From Chamaelirium japonicum (lineage: Eukaryota; Streptophyta; Magnoliopsida; Liliales; Melanthiaceae), in the NCBI GenBank assembly GCA_947650365.1, contig OX393550.1:71180978-71244977 (forward strand): 64,000 nucleotides of DNA, in the 5' to 3' direction. The notes below the pieces were generated by a model, which saw only the letters and a list, made by a program, of their open reading frames with translations, made no database searches and was not told the DNA's origin. A program made the position numbers and the translations under genes. Positions 1 through 11,559 of the stretch are shown here, in pieces. Numbering within the stretch: the first letter of the stretch is position 1; the number at the start of each line of letters is the position of its first letter.

Positions 1-499
1 GCAAATCTTCGACTTGTGTTTTTTTTTGTTAAAGTGACAATTTATAATTTCTAAGTGTACTTTTTATTTCGGATGATTAAAACTTTCGGTTGGAAATTAT
101 GGATTTAATTAGAATTTTATGGTGGCATTATATAGAATTGTGGATTTGGTTCATTTGACTTGGAACTTAGAGTTTTATAAATATTGTCTCAAGACTCTCA
201 ACTTTCAAGTATTGTTCAATTTAGATATAATGATACTTTACATACTTTATGTATATATTTTGGTAAACTATTATGATGAGTGGATGTGGAATCGTGGATT
301 ATGATATGAAGCTATTAATTTTCATACATTTCTTTGTTTTTTATATTTTATTTTATTATTAATATTTATTTCTATATTTATTATATATTTAATTAATTAA
401 AGCATACACTCACTTGAGGTTTACACCTCATGCCTCGAGGCTTTGGCCAGCAAAACCCCTCGCATCACGTCTTCGCGTCTGAAAACTTTGGTTGGAAGA
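1..499. other. AT-rich sequence, presumed intron
   Basis: I see no coding exon or transposon domain here. The stretch is AT-rich and is followed by recognisable copia sequence from about base 500. Because the phototropin exon at 16491 starts with a splice acceptor and no upstream exon is visible, this is most likely part of the same long intron. Confidence 0.4.
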
Positions 500-1537
500 G
501 TCTCATGGGACTGAAGAATAGAGCGCATAGTAGTGAAAGGTACTCACAATCCCAATCAGACCAGAAGGTTTTGATACAAGCATGGAACTGAGAATGAACC
601 ATGGCTATGAAGGTCTGATAGACCTCAGGAAAGTCAGATCGCTGACTAAGGAAATAAACCCACGTGAAACACGACTAGTCATCAATAAAACTAACATAAT
701 AAAGATAATTATTCATAGAAGATAAAGGTCCAAGGCCCCAAATATCGGAGTGCACTAGATCAAAAGGACTACAGGATCTCGACAAACTAGAAGAAAATGG
801 GCTAGCGGAATGCTTAGCCAACTAACATCCCTTACAAAAAGAAATAGTAGAAAAGGAACTTCAACCTAAAGCTCCAGACTGGAAAAGACTTTTAAGCCGA
901 GATTCAGACACATGACTAAATCTCCTATGCCACAGGTCAGCATCAGAAAAGACAGCACCACAGTAGACCGAAGGAGGGACTACAGGTAGATGAAGATACT
1001 CCAGGTGGTATAGTCTGCCAGCCCCACGAGCAGCACCAATCCTCTGTCCCGAGCGTGGATCTTACACAACATAAGAAGAGGAAGAAAAAGTAACTGTCAG
1101 GCTTGAATCACACAGGCTGCTAAAAGAAATTAGATTCATGCAAAGCTGAGATGCGTGCAAAACAAAAGGCAGAGAGAGAATGCCAATAGGGTCTGAGGCG
1201 GTAGTGATGGACCCAGTCTACGAGATGGCTAAAAGGGAGCTATCTGTAGTATGGATCGGAGGAAGGAAGGAGGCAGGTGAGCATGCAGTAAGGATGGAGT
1301 GGTCCGGAGTTATGTAGTGAGAGGCTCCCGAGTCCATAATCCAAGTTGCAGATGTACCCGAGGTGGCAGATAAGGCTGAGGGTCTGGAGGAGCCAGAGGA
1401 GCCAGTGGCAGACTGCAGAAAGAGCTGCTCAAGGTACATCTCGAGATGCTGAAGGCGATCCGTCGTAGCAGCATCAGCAGTAGAGGCGCCAGCAACTGCA
1501 GTAATGGGTCAACCACGGTTAGGTGGCTTGGCAAGCT
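500..1537 (-). pseudogene. C1 protease and integrase N-terminal remnant
   Basis: The open frame 1218-1439 (minus) carries the end of gag and the aspartic protease signature WIMDSGASHYITP, whose DSGA holds the catalytic aspartate. Further left the sequence aligns by eye with the GAG-pre-integrase and integrase core of C2 (about 20000-20700), but frames are broken. Homology ends near base 500, inside the integrase core. Confidence 0.75.
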
Positions 1538-2227
1538 TGTTGAAGATGTGGCTCCAAACAAGCCGCATACAACTTCAAGGTTCGTGCGCGAAGTTACGGC
1601 GGAAGACAGAGCACTGCAGCAAAGGAATCGGTCAGCCACAGTCGTGCGCACGACTGGCATCGGCATAATTGTCAGGCGAGAAGATGGGTCAGGTCGTGCG
1701 CACGACCTCCTCAGGTCGTGCTCCTCAGGTCGTGCGCACGACTATGGCTGACAAAATGCGGGTGAAGCGTTTTGGTCTGCGTTTTCTCATGGGACTCTAT
1801 CTACAAGTTGTGCACGATTGTATGCCTATAAAAGGCATGACCTAGGACGAACCTAGGGGATCAAGATAAGCTTCAAGAGAGGGGATTCATTATCAAGGGA
1901 GAGAGAGATCGATCCAAGGAAGCTTTCGAGCATCGGTGAGGATTGTCTCTTGCTTCTCGGGGGTGAGCGGGTGCGGTCGCTTGGGAAGGGCTTCTCTTTG
2001 TGGGTATTGAAGGGATTGGTGAGAGACAAGATATTGTACTCGGGTTATCTCCTTAATAGTGAATCAATAGATTGTCGTTGCCGCATATCTCGTGAGTTTT
2101 GCTTTGTGCTTGTTTTCTATTTGTTCGTCTTCTCGGTGGTGGTGAACCATCGTCTTCTTCATGGAAGTTCTTCGCCTATTGGTGCCTTCTCGCTTCTTCC
2201 GCTGCGCGAGGGCCTCGGATCGCAACA
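1538..2227 (+). repeat. 5' LTR of the TNT1-like element
   Basis: This 690-bp repeat begins TGTTGAAGATG and ends CGCAACA. It contains a TATA box at 1827-1835, and upstream several copies of the palindrome GTCGTGCGCACGAC or half of it (about 1640-1742). It matches 3715-4390. Confidence 0.9.
1827..1835 (+). promoter_or_regulatory. TATA box of the TNT1-like LTR
   Basis: TATAAAAGG, conserved at the matching place in the 3' LTR (3989-3997). Its place after the palindrome-rich stretch fits a U3 promoter. Confidence 0.7.
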
Positions 2228-2230
2228 AAT

Positions 2231-2242
2231 TGGTATCAGAGC
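2231..2242 (+). other. Primer binding site, initiator Met-tRNA type
   Basis: TGGTATCAGAGC begins three bases after the LTR end. This is the usual copia primer site complementary to the 3' end of Met-tRNA. Confidence 0.8.
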
Positions 2243-2272
2243 TCTTGTTCGTGATTCAAAGGCGCCGGATCG

Positions 2273-2982
2273 ATGTCGAAGAAATCAGAGATGATGACTC
2301 AAGTTTCGAATCTACGGTTTGAGATCGAGAAGTTCAATAGCCAAATCAACTTTGGCTTGTGGCAAATTCAAGTCAAGAATGCGTTGATTCAAGGCGGTTT
2401 GCACAAAGCTTTAAAGGGCATCAAGCCGGACGGGATGTCGGATGACGATTGGATTGAGTTTGATTAAGACAGCGAGCGCAATTCAGATGTGTCTCGCGAA
2501 GGTCGTATTGGTAAACGTCTCCAAGGAAGTCTCCGCGGCAAAACTGTGGTAGAAGTTGGAGAGCATGTACATGACCCGGTCGCTCACAAACCGGTTGTAC
2601 CTAAAGCAGAAAATCCACTCTTCAGATGGCGGAAGGTACAAGGGTTTCGGAGCATATCTCGGCCTTTAATCAACTGACGGAAGAACTCCTTAATGTCGGT
2701 GAAGATATGAAGGAGACGGATAAGGCGCTTCTTCTTTTGGGATCGTTACCCAAGTCCTACGAGTATTTGAAGGTCACAATGCTTTACGGAAAAGAATCCA
2801 TCAAGTTGGAGGATGTCACAGGTACTCTTCTTGCAAATGAGCTTCGCTTGAAGGGGGTGAGCGAGGCGGATGGTGGTGACAACCAATCCAAGGCGTTAAC
2901 GGTGGTTGCTGGGGCGAAGAAGAAGAAGAGGTAGGGCACTTGTTGGAAGTGCGGAAGGTCCGGGCACTTCAAATCGGAGTGC
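2273..2982 (+). pseudogene. Decayed gag of the TNT1-like element
   Basis: Frames starting at 2273 encode a UBN2/retrotransposon gag-like region with FNSQINFGLWQIQVKN and DGMSDDDW. A frame change at about 2465 and later stop codons break the gene. The open stretch 2626-2934 carries the gag C-terminal half (LLLLGSLPKSYEYLK). The zinc knuckle CWKCGRSGHFKSEC (C-x2-C-x4-H-x4-C) is encoded at 2941-2982, just after a stop. Confidence 0.8.
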
Positions 2983-3088
2983 AGGTGGAAAGGTGGAGCA
3001 AGACCGAATTTCTCAGGGTCATCCAAAGGCAAGGATGACGGCCCGCCGGTTATGCCTCGTCAAGGGACTCTGATGAGGGGATGTTCTG

Positions 3089-3592
3089 ATGGCTACCACT
3101 GATGCAATATCAAATCAGGACTGGATAATCGATAGCGGGGCTGCACGTCATATTTGTTCGCACAGGGCATGGTTCAACAAGTATGCGGAGTGCGATGGTG
3201 CCAAGTTGACAGTTGGCGACGGCTCTAAGGTGTCGATAAGGGGAGTCGGGGATATTCGACTTGAGATGTCCGACGGTCAAGTATGGACACTCAAGGATGT
3301 CCGTCATGTTCCAGGATGGAGAGGTAATCTAGTTTCTCTTTCCAAGCTAGATTCCCTCGGTTGCACCTTCCCCGATCAAAGCAGAGTTGTGGAGGTTTGG
3401 GATGGCGCTTTTATGATTATGAAGGGGGCCTTGGGTGGAGGACTATACAGATTAGCCGGGAGGGCGACGGCACATGCACGGTGTTCGATGAAGAACAAAG
3501 GTGCAGGTGGAGCACGCTCAGGAGCGAAGATGATCAGGAGGTGGGTTCCAGTAGCCAAGTCGAAAGACTTGGGCAATCACCAAGCTCGGTGA
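3089..3592 (+). pseudogene. Protease remnant of the TNT1-like element
   Basis: The frame encodes WIIDSGAARHICSHRAWF, a copia aspartic protease active-site region, followed by typical protease text (LKDVRHVPGWRGNLVSLSKL) and GGGLYRLAG. After that the frame no longer resembles integrase. Sequence runs within about 120 bases into the 3' LTR, so the rest of pol has been deleted. Confidence 0.75.
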
Positions 3593-3714
3593 TTGGGCTC
3601 CCGGTTTGGGTGCAAAGGTGGCGACGGCGATCAGGCGATTGATTCACGGTGCAAAGAGAAGTGGTTCATGTTCAAGGAGGTGCTCGCGTCTTGTTATGAA
3701 GCCAAGGTGGAGAT

Positions 3715-4390
3715 TGTTGAAGATGTGGCTCCAAACAAGCCGCATACAACTCCAAGGTTCGTGCACGAAGTTACGGCGGAAGACAGATCACTGCAGGCAA
3801 AGGAGTCAGCCAGCCACAGTTGTGCGCACGATTGGGAAGTCGTGCGCACGACTAGCATAGGCATAATTGTCGGGCGAGAAGACGGGTCAGGTCGTGCGCA
3901 CGACTGTGGCTGACAGAACACGAGTGACGCGTTTTAGCCTGCGTTTTCTCGTGGGACTATATCTACAAGTTGTGCACGATTGTATGCCTATAAAAGGCAT
4001 GACCTAGGACAAACCTAGAGGATCAAGAAAAGATTCAAGAGAGGGGATTCATCATCAAGGGAGAGAGAGATCGATCCAAGGAAGCTTTCGAGCATCGGTG
4101 AGGATTGTCTCTTGCTTCTCTAGGGTGAGCGAGTGCGGTCTCTTGGGGAGGGCTTCTCTTTGTGGGTATTGAGAAGGATTGGTAAGAGACAAGATCTTGT
4201 ACTCGGGTTGTCTCCTTAATTGTGAATCAATAGATCATCGTTGCCGCATATCTTGTGAGTTTTGCTTTGTACTTGTTTTCTATTTGTTCGTCTTCTCGGT
4301 GGTGGTGAGCCATCGTCTTCTTGATGGAAGTTCTTTGCCTATCATTGCCTTCTCGCTCCTTCCGCTGCTCGTGGGCCTCGGATCGCAACA
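3715..4390 (+). repeat. 3' LTR of the TNT1-like element
   Basis: Starts TGTTGAAGATG and ends CGCAACA. It is preceded by the purine-rich tract AAGGTGGAGAT. It is a diverged copy of 1538-2227, with the same TATA box and palindromic U3 motifs. Confidence 0.9.
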
Positions 4391-5117
4391 CTTCTCTGGA
4401 TGAAGCTACCAACAGGAGTTGACCGTGTGCCACAGCTTGCCACAGTGGGTGCACCTCCGGGTGTTAGATGGGCCACCAGACATGCCAGAGGAACGGGAGG
4501 GACCGCGAGAGAGCAGAGCAGTGGGAGTGGGTCGTTGAGGTGGAGCAGCTGCAAGAACACCCTCAAAACTAGAGGGTACCGAGGTCCGACGAGCTGCAAC
4601 AATGCAAAGACGGGTCTCCTTGGCAATAAGCTCAGCTACAGCAGCATCAAGGCGAGGAAGGTGACCCCTATAGATCGGCTGTCTCGCGAAGGGAGAGAAC
4701 TCAGGTCGAAGAGCCATCAGAAACTGGTAGAGTTGTCGTCATTCCCGAAAGAATTGCAGCTCGCGTCAGGAGACACAGACTCTGAACACCTCTAGCAGAG
4801 GAGGCTCCAAAGCCTGGAGCTCACGCCAGTAGCCACGCATAGGCTGTGAAACTGCTGAATCGTCTGCTCCCCCTGCTGAGCAGACTGAGCTTGAGAGAAA
4901 AGTTGATACTCTCGAGCCCCGCTCTGCTCCACAAAGCGCTCCATGAGATGAGCCCAGAGCTCTGCCGCAGTAGTAAAGGTGACCAGATCAGCTTGAAGCG
5001 AGCGGTCAACTGAGGCAATTAGAAACGCCCGGACACGACAATCACACAGGTTCCAGGTGTCAAAGGACCCTGCTCTAGAGGTATCAGCAGGAGCAGGTGT
5101 AGAACCATCAAGATGTC
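4391..5117 (-). pseudogene. C1 gag, C-terminal two thirds
   Basis: On the minus strand the frame 4406-4717 ends with the zinc knuckle CTHCGKLWHTVNSC. Upstream of it (4738-5117) the gag core is readable in several frames and includes AREYQLFSQAQSAQQGE, matching C2 gag. The first gag codons continue at 13694, beyond the inserted gypsy-type element. Confidence 0.75.
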
Positions 5118-6632
5118 TGTCAGGGCAAAAAATTTCAAGGATGATGTTGCCCGTGAGATTTTCGTTTAGCTCACATTACAAGACGTATGATACCAAAGAC
5201 GAGTGCAGACACAAGCATTTACGTGGAAAAACCCTCCCGACACGGGAGGGAAAAAAACCGCGGGCGAAGCGAACAAATCCACTATAATCTCGAACCGATT
5301 ACATCCATACAAATGTCGGTCTCTCAAATGACGACAAGGGTTTAGAGCGTACAAATATCCGCGACAGCCGACCGAGATGCCTTTTGATTCGAGCTCGCTC
5401 ACGGGTCCACAAACATATATTATAAAAATGTTACAAATTACACTCGGCGGCTCATCCGCTCATATGCAGAGGAGGTAGGAGGTCGCCGTCTAGTTCAGGT
5501 CGGATTCGGCGCTCCGGCTCGTCGGAGGTCGAGTTGGCGATGGTCAGGCCTCGTCGCCGGCACATGCAGCGCAGGGGGGAGCTAGTCAGCTGTGGATGAA
5601 AGGGGTGGCAGATCCGGCCTCTGCCCTGATGCCGCTGCCAGAAACGAAGAAGGGGGGCAAGGGCGCTCCTAGACCTTCCCACTGTTGCTGTTGTGCCCGC
5701 TACAGGGATGGAATGGAGGGGTGTCGGAGTTGCGCTTGTCTCTGCAGGTTGCCCACCGACCTGGAATGGAGATGGAGGGGAGAGGGATAGAGCCACCTTC
5801 TCCTCCTCCACTATGCTTGTCGGCCATCGGATCAAAAAGAGAGATGATCATAGGGGCAAAGGAGGGCTATCGGCTGCCGGGCAGCCTGGTGGCGCTGTAC
5901 GGCCATAAGGGAGGCCGGATATGAACGGTGGGGTGACGGGGCATCGGTGGTCAGGCGGCATTGGGCCAAGGCAAGGCCGATTGTAGCCATCGGGTTGCAG
6001 TCAGCAAATCGGCGCCGGATCAAGCCAGGTGGACAATGCAGGGATAAGAGAGAGATTTGCTGAGAGAAATTTTGATCTCCTGCTGTTGATCTTCCCTATT
6101 TCTCCCCCTCAATCCCCCCCCAAGACCTCCCCCTCTCCCCTCTGATCCGATCCCCTTCAATGACCCAACCTCACCCCATTTTATAAAAAAAAACCTCTCC
6201 AAACATCTCTCCCTCAAATGCCCATTCCATCTCTCTTCTCTCGTCTTCTTCCCTCTTTTGTCTTCTTCCCCCAAATATCTTAATCAAACGAGAGACCCAC
6301 AAGTGCCCTCGATCGGACGGTCACGATGCTTCACTGCAAAAATTGACGTCGTCGGCTCGTAAAAAAGCTGATCGGAAGCGGTGCCTGAGCCGAGTAAGGT
6401 GGGGAGTACCTCGAGCCATAAGCTCGCTACATCGATCAGTGGCAGAGCATCCAAGTGTGCTTGATGACCCAAGCCTGCATCTAATAGCCGAGGACGCTCT
6501 TTCGGCCGACCAAGGCCGCTCAAGGTGTATCCGACGATGAAGGCGACCGCTAGGAGTACCTTGATGCCTCCACGCGTCTCCTCCCGTTACTGCCATGTGG
6601 ACAATGAGCTGATGACAATTTTGGCATCATCA
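5118..6632 (-). repeat. 3' LTR (element sense) of the non-coding gypsy element
   Basis: This 1515-bp repeat pairs with 12039-13693. Both copies share the opening TGTC(A/G)GGGCAAAA and the ending TTTTGGCA(T/C)CATCA. Differences are numerous, including a stretch of about 130 bases near 12940 present only in the right copy. Confidence 0.85.
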
Positions 6633-6635
6633 TTA

Positions 6636-6644
6636 CCCCCTCCT
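6636..6644 (-). other. Polypurine tract of the gypsy element
   Basis: On the minus strand AGGAGGGGG lies three bases before the LTR start, where plus-strand DNA priming is expected. Confidence 0.6.
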
Positions 6645-6779
6645 GAGGGGGCGGTTGGGTAAAGCTCCACCTGGTCAAGAGCCTAGCGTAGTTGTCCACA
6701 TAGACTAGTTCGATCCTTCTGTCTATTGACTAGCTCCAACTAAATAGTATTTCGCTCTACGAAGTCAGCTACGGGGTAT

Positions 6780-7640
6780 GACATCAGGCCGCATATGGTG
6801 TCTCTGTCACGTCTGTCCGTGTCTGCCCGTGATGTCAGCAGGTCACTCAACGAGCTAAGCTGCATAGCATCAGGCCGCATAAGGTATCTCCATCGCGTCT
6901 GCCCGTGATTTGACCGAGTCGCTCAACGAGCTAACCTGCGTGGTGTCAGGTCGCGTGTGGTCTTCGTCGTGTAAGCCCGTGATATCACCAGGTCGCTCAA
7001 CAAGCTGAGCTGCGTGGCATCAGGCCACGTAAGGTGTCTTTGTCGCTTCTGTCCGTGATGTCACCAGATCGCTCAACGAGCTAATCTACGTGGCATCAGA
7101 CCGCGTAAAGTGTCTTTGTCGCGTATGCCCGTGATGTCACCACATCGCTCAACGAGCTAATCTGCGTGGTATCAGGCTGCGTAAGGTGTCTTCGTCGCGT
7201 CTGCCCGTGATGTCACCAGGTCACTCAGGCATCAGGCCGCGTAAGGTGTCTGTCACGTCTGCCCGTGATGTCACCCAGTCGCTCAACGAGCTAATCTGCG
7301 TGGCATCTGGCTGCGTAAGGTGTCTCCGTCGCGTCTGCCCGTAATGTCACCAGATCGCTCAACGAGCTGAGCTGCGTGGTATCAGGCCGCATAAGGTGTC
7401 TCTGTCGCATCTGCCCGTGATGTCACCAGGTCGCTCAACGAGCTAATCTGTGTGGCATCAGGCCACGTAAGGTGTCTCCGTCGCATCTGCCCGTGATGTC
7501 ACCGGGTCGTTCAACGAGCTAATCTGCGTGGCATCAGGCCGCGTAAGGTGTCTCCGTCGCGTCTGCCCGTGATATCACTAGGTCGCTCAACGAGCTAAGC
7601 TGTGTGGCATCAGGCCACGTATGTTGTTTCCCCGACGATC
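6780..7640. repeat. Tandem repeat block, period about 76 bp
   Basis: About eleven imperfect units each contain CTCAACGAGCTAA, GCATCAGGCCGCGTAAGG and GCCCGTGATGTCACC in the same order. One unit near 7220 is shortened. There is no convincing open frame. Confidence 0.9.
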
Positions 7641-8159
7641 TGAGGACCATACCCCGGACGAGGTAGCTTAATCGATAAAAAAATAAGTGACATCGCAAAA
7701 AGATCGATATGCATGAAAATTCGACATGCACGAAATAGTGGGGTCCTATAGCTCGACGAAAATACAAATCAATAAACATTGAATCAAAACAGAGCGTAAG
7801 GGCCAAAGGATCGTAGGTCGACGTGTGATAAAAGAGTCAAAAGCTAGTTACCTCCCTCCAGTTAAGGATCCTCAAAACCTCGATCTGGCTTAAAGTCCAT
7901 ATAACAGCGGAATATCCCAACGATCACAAGGTCATTCGAAACGGCCACTGAGAACCCTGGTTTGGCTTACCGTCCGCTCAACAACGGACTATGGGTTTGT
8001 ACTATCATACCGTTTAAGCCCAACGTCACGAGCCGAAGTTTGATGACGTCGACTTCAAATCCATGAGCTATATTTGGTGCGACCTCTCTGCTTGCGAGCA
8101 GTGTTGTATATGGACCTTTCATATGCGGGCTTACTACGGGTGCTTGTGCGATTTGCAAG

Positions 8160-8960
8160 CCGACTGCAAATGGCTAACGATCTGCGAGCTGGCTGCGATC
8201 TAGTTGTAGGTGGCAAACGATCTGCGAGCTAGCTGCGATCAGGCTGCAGGTGGCAGACGATCTACGAGCTGGCTGCGATATGGCTGCATGTGGCAGACGA
8301 TCTGCGAGCTAGCTGCGATCTGGCTGCAGGTAGCAGATGATCTGCGAGCTGGCTGCAATCAGGTGGCAGGTGGCAGACGATCTGCAAGCTGGCTGTAGGT
8401 GGTAGACGATCTACGAGCTGACTGCGATCAGGCTGCAGGTGGCAGACGATCTGCGATCTAGCTGTAGGTGGCAGACGATCTGCGAGCTAGGTGTGATCTG
8501 GCTGCAGGTGGCACACGATCTTCGAGCTGACTGCGATTTGGCTGCAGGTGATATGCGAGCTGGCTGAGATCCACGAGCAGACTGCAATCAGGCTGCAGAT
8601 GATCTACGAGGTAACTGCAAGTAACAGGCAATCTACGAGTTGACTGCGATCTGGTTGCAGGTGACAGATGATCTGCGACCTGGCTGCGATATGGTTGCAG
8701 GTGGCAGACGATCTGCGAGCTGTCTGCAGGTGGAAGATAATCTGTGATCAGGCTGCAGATGATCTGCGAGCTGGCTGGGATCCGCAAGCTGGCTGCAATC
8801 AGGCTGCAGGTGATCTGCGAGCTGGCTGAGATCTGCGAGCTAACTGCAGGTGACATGCAATCTGCAAGCTGGCTGCAATCTGGCTGCAGGTGGCAGACGA
8901 TCTGAAAGTTGGCTGCGATCAGGCTACATGTGGTAGACGATCTGCGAGCTAGGTATCCGA
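8160..8960. repeat. Tandem repeat block, period about 40 bp
   Basis: Many imperfect units are built on GGCAGACGATCTGCGAGC and TGGCTGCGATCTGGCTGCAG. The period drifts in the right half. It is one of the interior blocks of the non-coding gypsy element. Confidence 0.9.
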
Positions 8961-9239
8961 GCTGCTGTCAGCGGGCGATCTACGAACTGTCTGTCTGGTC
9001 GAGGTCAACTTCTGGTACGTTTGGTGCTGAATCTTCTAAAGTGTTCTTTGAGCTTCCGATAGATGGCGATACCTCGCGTGCGAGCTGATCACAGGCGACC
9101 TCGTTGTCCAAGCTATAGGTGATGAGCGATCTGGGCCCCCAAGGACTCCGTAGTTACGCCTGCTCGAGCTAGAATAGACTAGGATGGGAGACTTCCCAGG
9201 TAATCCTCGTGTTGGGCGATCTCCTTAACAGGGGCGATT

Positions 9240-9640
9240 TCAGTGGTCATCATAAGTGATCTTCCGTGTGTGAGCTTTATTGCAAGCGGTGTTATGCAAC
9301 TCGCCAGCTTTTGTGGATCATCGGACTCTCCCCACTTGCCGGCTTTCCGCTTGCGAGGTGTCTGCATCGAGTTCTGTCATATAGCTCGTCTGCTTTCGTA
9401 AATCATCGGACTCTCCCCACTTACCAGTTTTCCGCTTGTGGGGAGTTCGCATCAGGTTCTGTCATGCAGCTCGCCTGCTTTTAAGGAAGCTGAAAGGCTT
9501 TGTGGATCATCGGACTCTCCCCACTTGCCGGCTTCATACATAAGAGGAATCCGCATCGGGTTCTTCGTGTGCGAGCTTATCGCGAACGGTGTCATGTCCG
9601 GATCCTTCGCGTGCGGGCTTATCGCGGGCGCTTGACCTTT
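9240..9640. repeat. Short repeat block with TGGATCATCGGACTCTCC units
   Basis: Three or four imperfect units of about 90-110 bp share ATCATCGGACTCTCCCCACT and GCATC(A/G)(G/A)GTTCT. They are followed by repeats of GTGCGAGCTTATCGCG. Confidence 0.75.
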
Positions 9641-11199
9641 TATACCTCCTCATGTCAACCCACGTGGGTTCTTAATAGGGCTTGTCACCTTGCTAGCCAA
9701 GTGGCGGTTTGAGGCCATCGGGGGGGATGCATCTGTCCCGTCCGAGCCAGGTGGATGCTCTAGAAGAATCTAGTCGGAGGAGACCAGGACCGACTCCTAT
9801 CTACAAACTTGATGATGCAGGCGCCGATAAGGTGCACTACAATCTTAAGCCCTTTAGGGTTCCCTTTGGTCAACAACTAAGACTTATTTATCAATATTGC
9901 GCCATATGACTCAAAGAGGCGGCAAACACAAGCTATTTCACATAGGATTAAAGTTCTAGGCATTCAACATAAAGCATAGTTCAAGATCTAACAATATGAG
10001 ATGGAATATTATCACAAAAAACAGAATTCAGCATATAAGAGATTAAATCGCAGCAATAGATATTGAATTTCAAATATAGGTTTGCATCAGATTTTATATA
10101 AAATAGGCTAAATATGCTTGCTAGGGTTACCGACAGACTAAAGATAGCAAATATAATGAGTAGGCATATATTAGGGCTTCAGCTAGCGATGAAACGGGGC
10201 GATTACGGCTGCGATGCGGAGCGGAGGCAATGGAAACAAAGGGAAAACGATGCGGATGCGATGGAAGAATAAGGTAAAGGATAGATACTGCCTGGGGTTT
10301 TCCGTCGTGGGTCGATTGCGAGGATGCGCCGATGATCCCGCACACGGAGCAAGGCCGGACGTTGTGAGAAGCCGGATCCTTCGGAAGAACAAGCCAAGGC
10401 CTTCGCGAGGCGAAGTCGCGGATGCGGCGAGGGTCGGGGACACGCGTCTCTCCCGGAAGCTCTCACGAAGAGGCATGCAATTCAGCAATCATCAAAATCT
10501 GAAATCTTCTTCTATCTTTCCCTTTTTGTAGAACTAGGGTTTCTTTTTGGATGGCCAAGATCAAAGGGAAATAAGGGGGAATGGTGGGGATGCAATGGGC
10601 CAAGAAAGGAAAGGAAAAGAGAGAAATAAGGGGAAGAAGAGAGAGAGAAGAGGGGACGGAAGAGCGGGCGGACTGGCTCGGTTTCCGCACGGGCAAGGGA
10701 CGGACAAGCCCTAATTGAAGCTACATAGCCCTAATTGAAGCCCAATTGATGCCACGTCATCAAATTTAAGTTATTTTGCTATTTAACCGTCAGTTTCGAG
10801 ACATAATCTCGTTCGTCGGTACCCCGCAAACACACACGCCCAGAATCTATTAATAACATGCAGAAAACTCACCCGAGAAAACCCGGATTCAATCCGAAAA
10901 GCTCTCGAATGAGATCATGGACATCCCCCATGAATTAGGCAAGAACATAACTAATACTAAGTGCAGAAATTAGGCCAAAAACATAGAAAAGGGGCCAAAA
11001 ACTGAAATAAACGGCTATAAGTCCTCAAATGGATAATGTCTTCCATGCATAAAATAAAATGACTGAAATAAAACTCTCTGACGACGAACTGAAGATGCAG
11101 CGATGATCTGATGATGCTGATCAGGCCTGCATCACTTGACCTACCAACGCCACGTAATTCCACGGGGGTGCTGACACCTGTCGGCCTGTTACCACCGCG
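9641..11199. other. Interior of the non-coding gypsy element, no recognised domain
   Basis: Unique-looking sequence inside the element. Parts at about 9820-9950 and 10940-11150 recur in diverged form at 29200-29530, showing that this is family sequence rather than a captured host gene. No frame with retroelement motifs was seen. Confidence 0.6.
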
Positions 11200-11475
11200 G
11201 GAGAGCTGATCGTGTGTGAAATCATCGTCGGCGAGCTGATCGCTTGCGGATTCACGGCGGGCGAGCTGATCGCGTGCGGATTCATCGTGAGCGAGCTGAT
11301 CTCGTGCGGGTTCATCGCGGGCGAGTTGATTGCGTGCGGGTTCATTGCGGGCGAGCTGATAGCGTGCGGGTTCATCGCGGACGAGCTGATCGCGTGCGAA
11401 CTCATCGTGGGCGAGCTGATTGCTTACGGACTCATCGCGGGCGAGCTGATCACGTGCGTCAAAGGGGACGGTTGA
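11200..11475. repeat. 30-bp tandem repeat (about 8-9 units)
   Basis: Units contain GGGCGAGCTGATCGCGTGCG. Because the period is a multiple of three, all frames stay open and give artificial repeat peptides on both strands. I regard it as a minisatellite, not a gene. Confidence 0.9.
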
Positions 11476-11559
11476 TGTCATTCACCTGTTCGCTACCTTT
11501 TCATCAAACTGGGGATCTAGAGCCCAAGGGCGAGCTAGGGCTCTGAAGCCCTAGGGAGA

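Larger units (their letters stand above)
1538..4390 (+). mobile_element. Internally deleted TNT1-like copia element (gag-protease only)
   Basis: Direct repeats 1538-2227 and 3715-4390, both starting TGTTG and ending CAACA, flank about 1.5 kb. A primer site TGGTATCAGAGC follows the first LTR and a purine-rich tract precedes the second. The inside contains decayed gag and protease of the TNT1-94 type, but no integrase, reverse transcriptase or RNase H. This matches the class of non-autonomous elements that keep only GAG (TR-GAG elements). The two LTRs differ at many sites and in length (690 and 676 bp), so the insertion is old. The flanking five bases no longer match clearly, but the host C1 gag frame is restored by removing five bases, as expected for a 5-bp duplication. 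Confidence 0.85.

Noticed and set aside
119-304. 61-codon frame near the window start
   Set aside because: AT-rich, no motif, not consistent with any upstream phototropin exon I know.
2231-2242. TGGTATCAGAGC motifs as tRNA gene pieces
   Set aside because: Each sits directly after an LTR and is a reverse-transcription primer site, not part of a tRNA gene. No tRNA cloverleaf was seen in the window.
6780-7640. Regular repeats with similar spacing, CRISPR-like at first sight
   Set aside because: Units are contiguous and the whole 76-bp unit is similar, with no unique spacers. The context is a plant retroelement.
11212-11475. Open frame with a ten-residue repeat peptide
   Set aside because: Produced by a 30-bp minisatellite that is open on both strands; no start context or homology.
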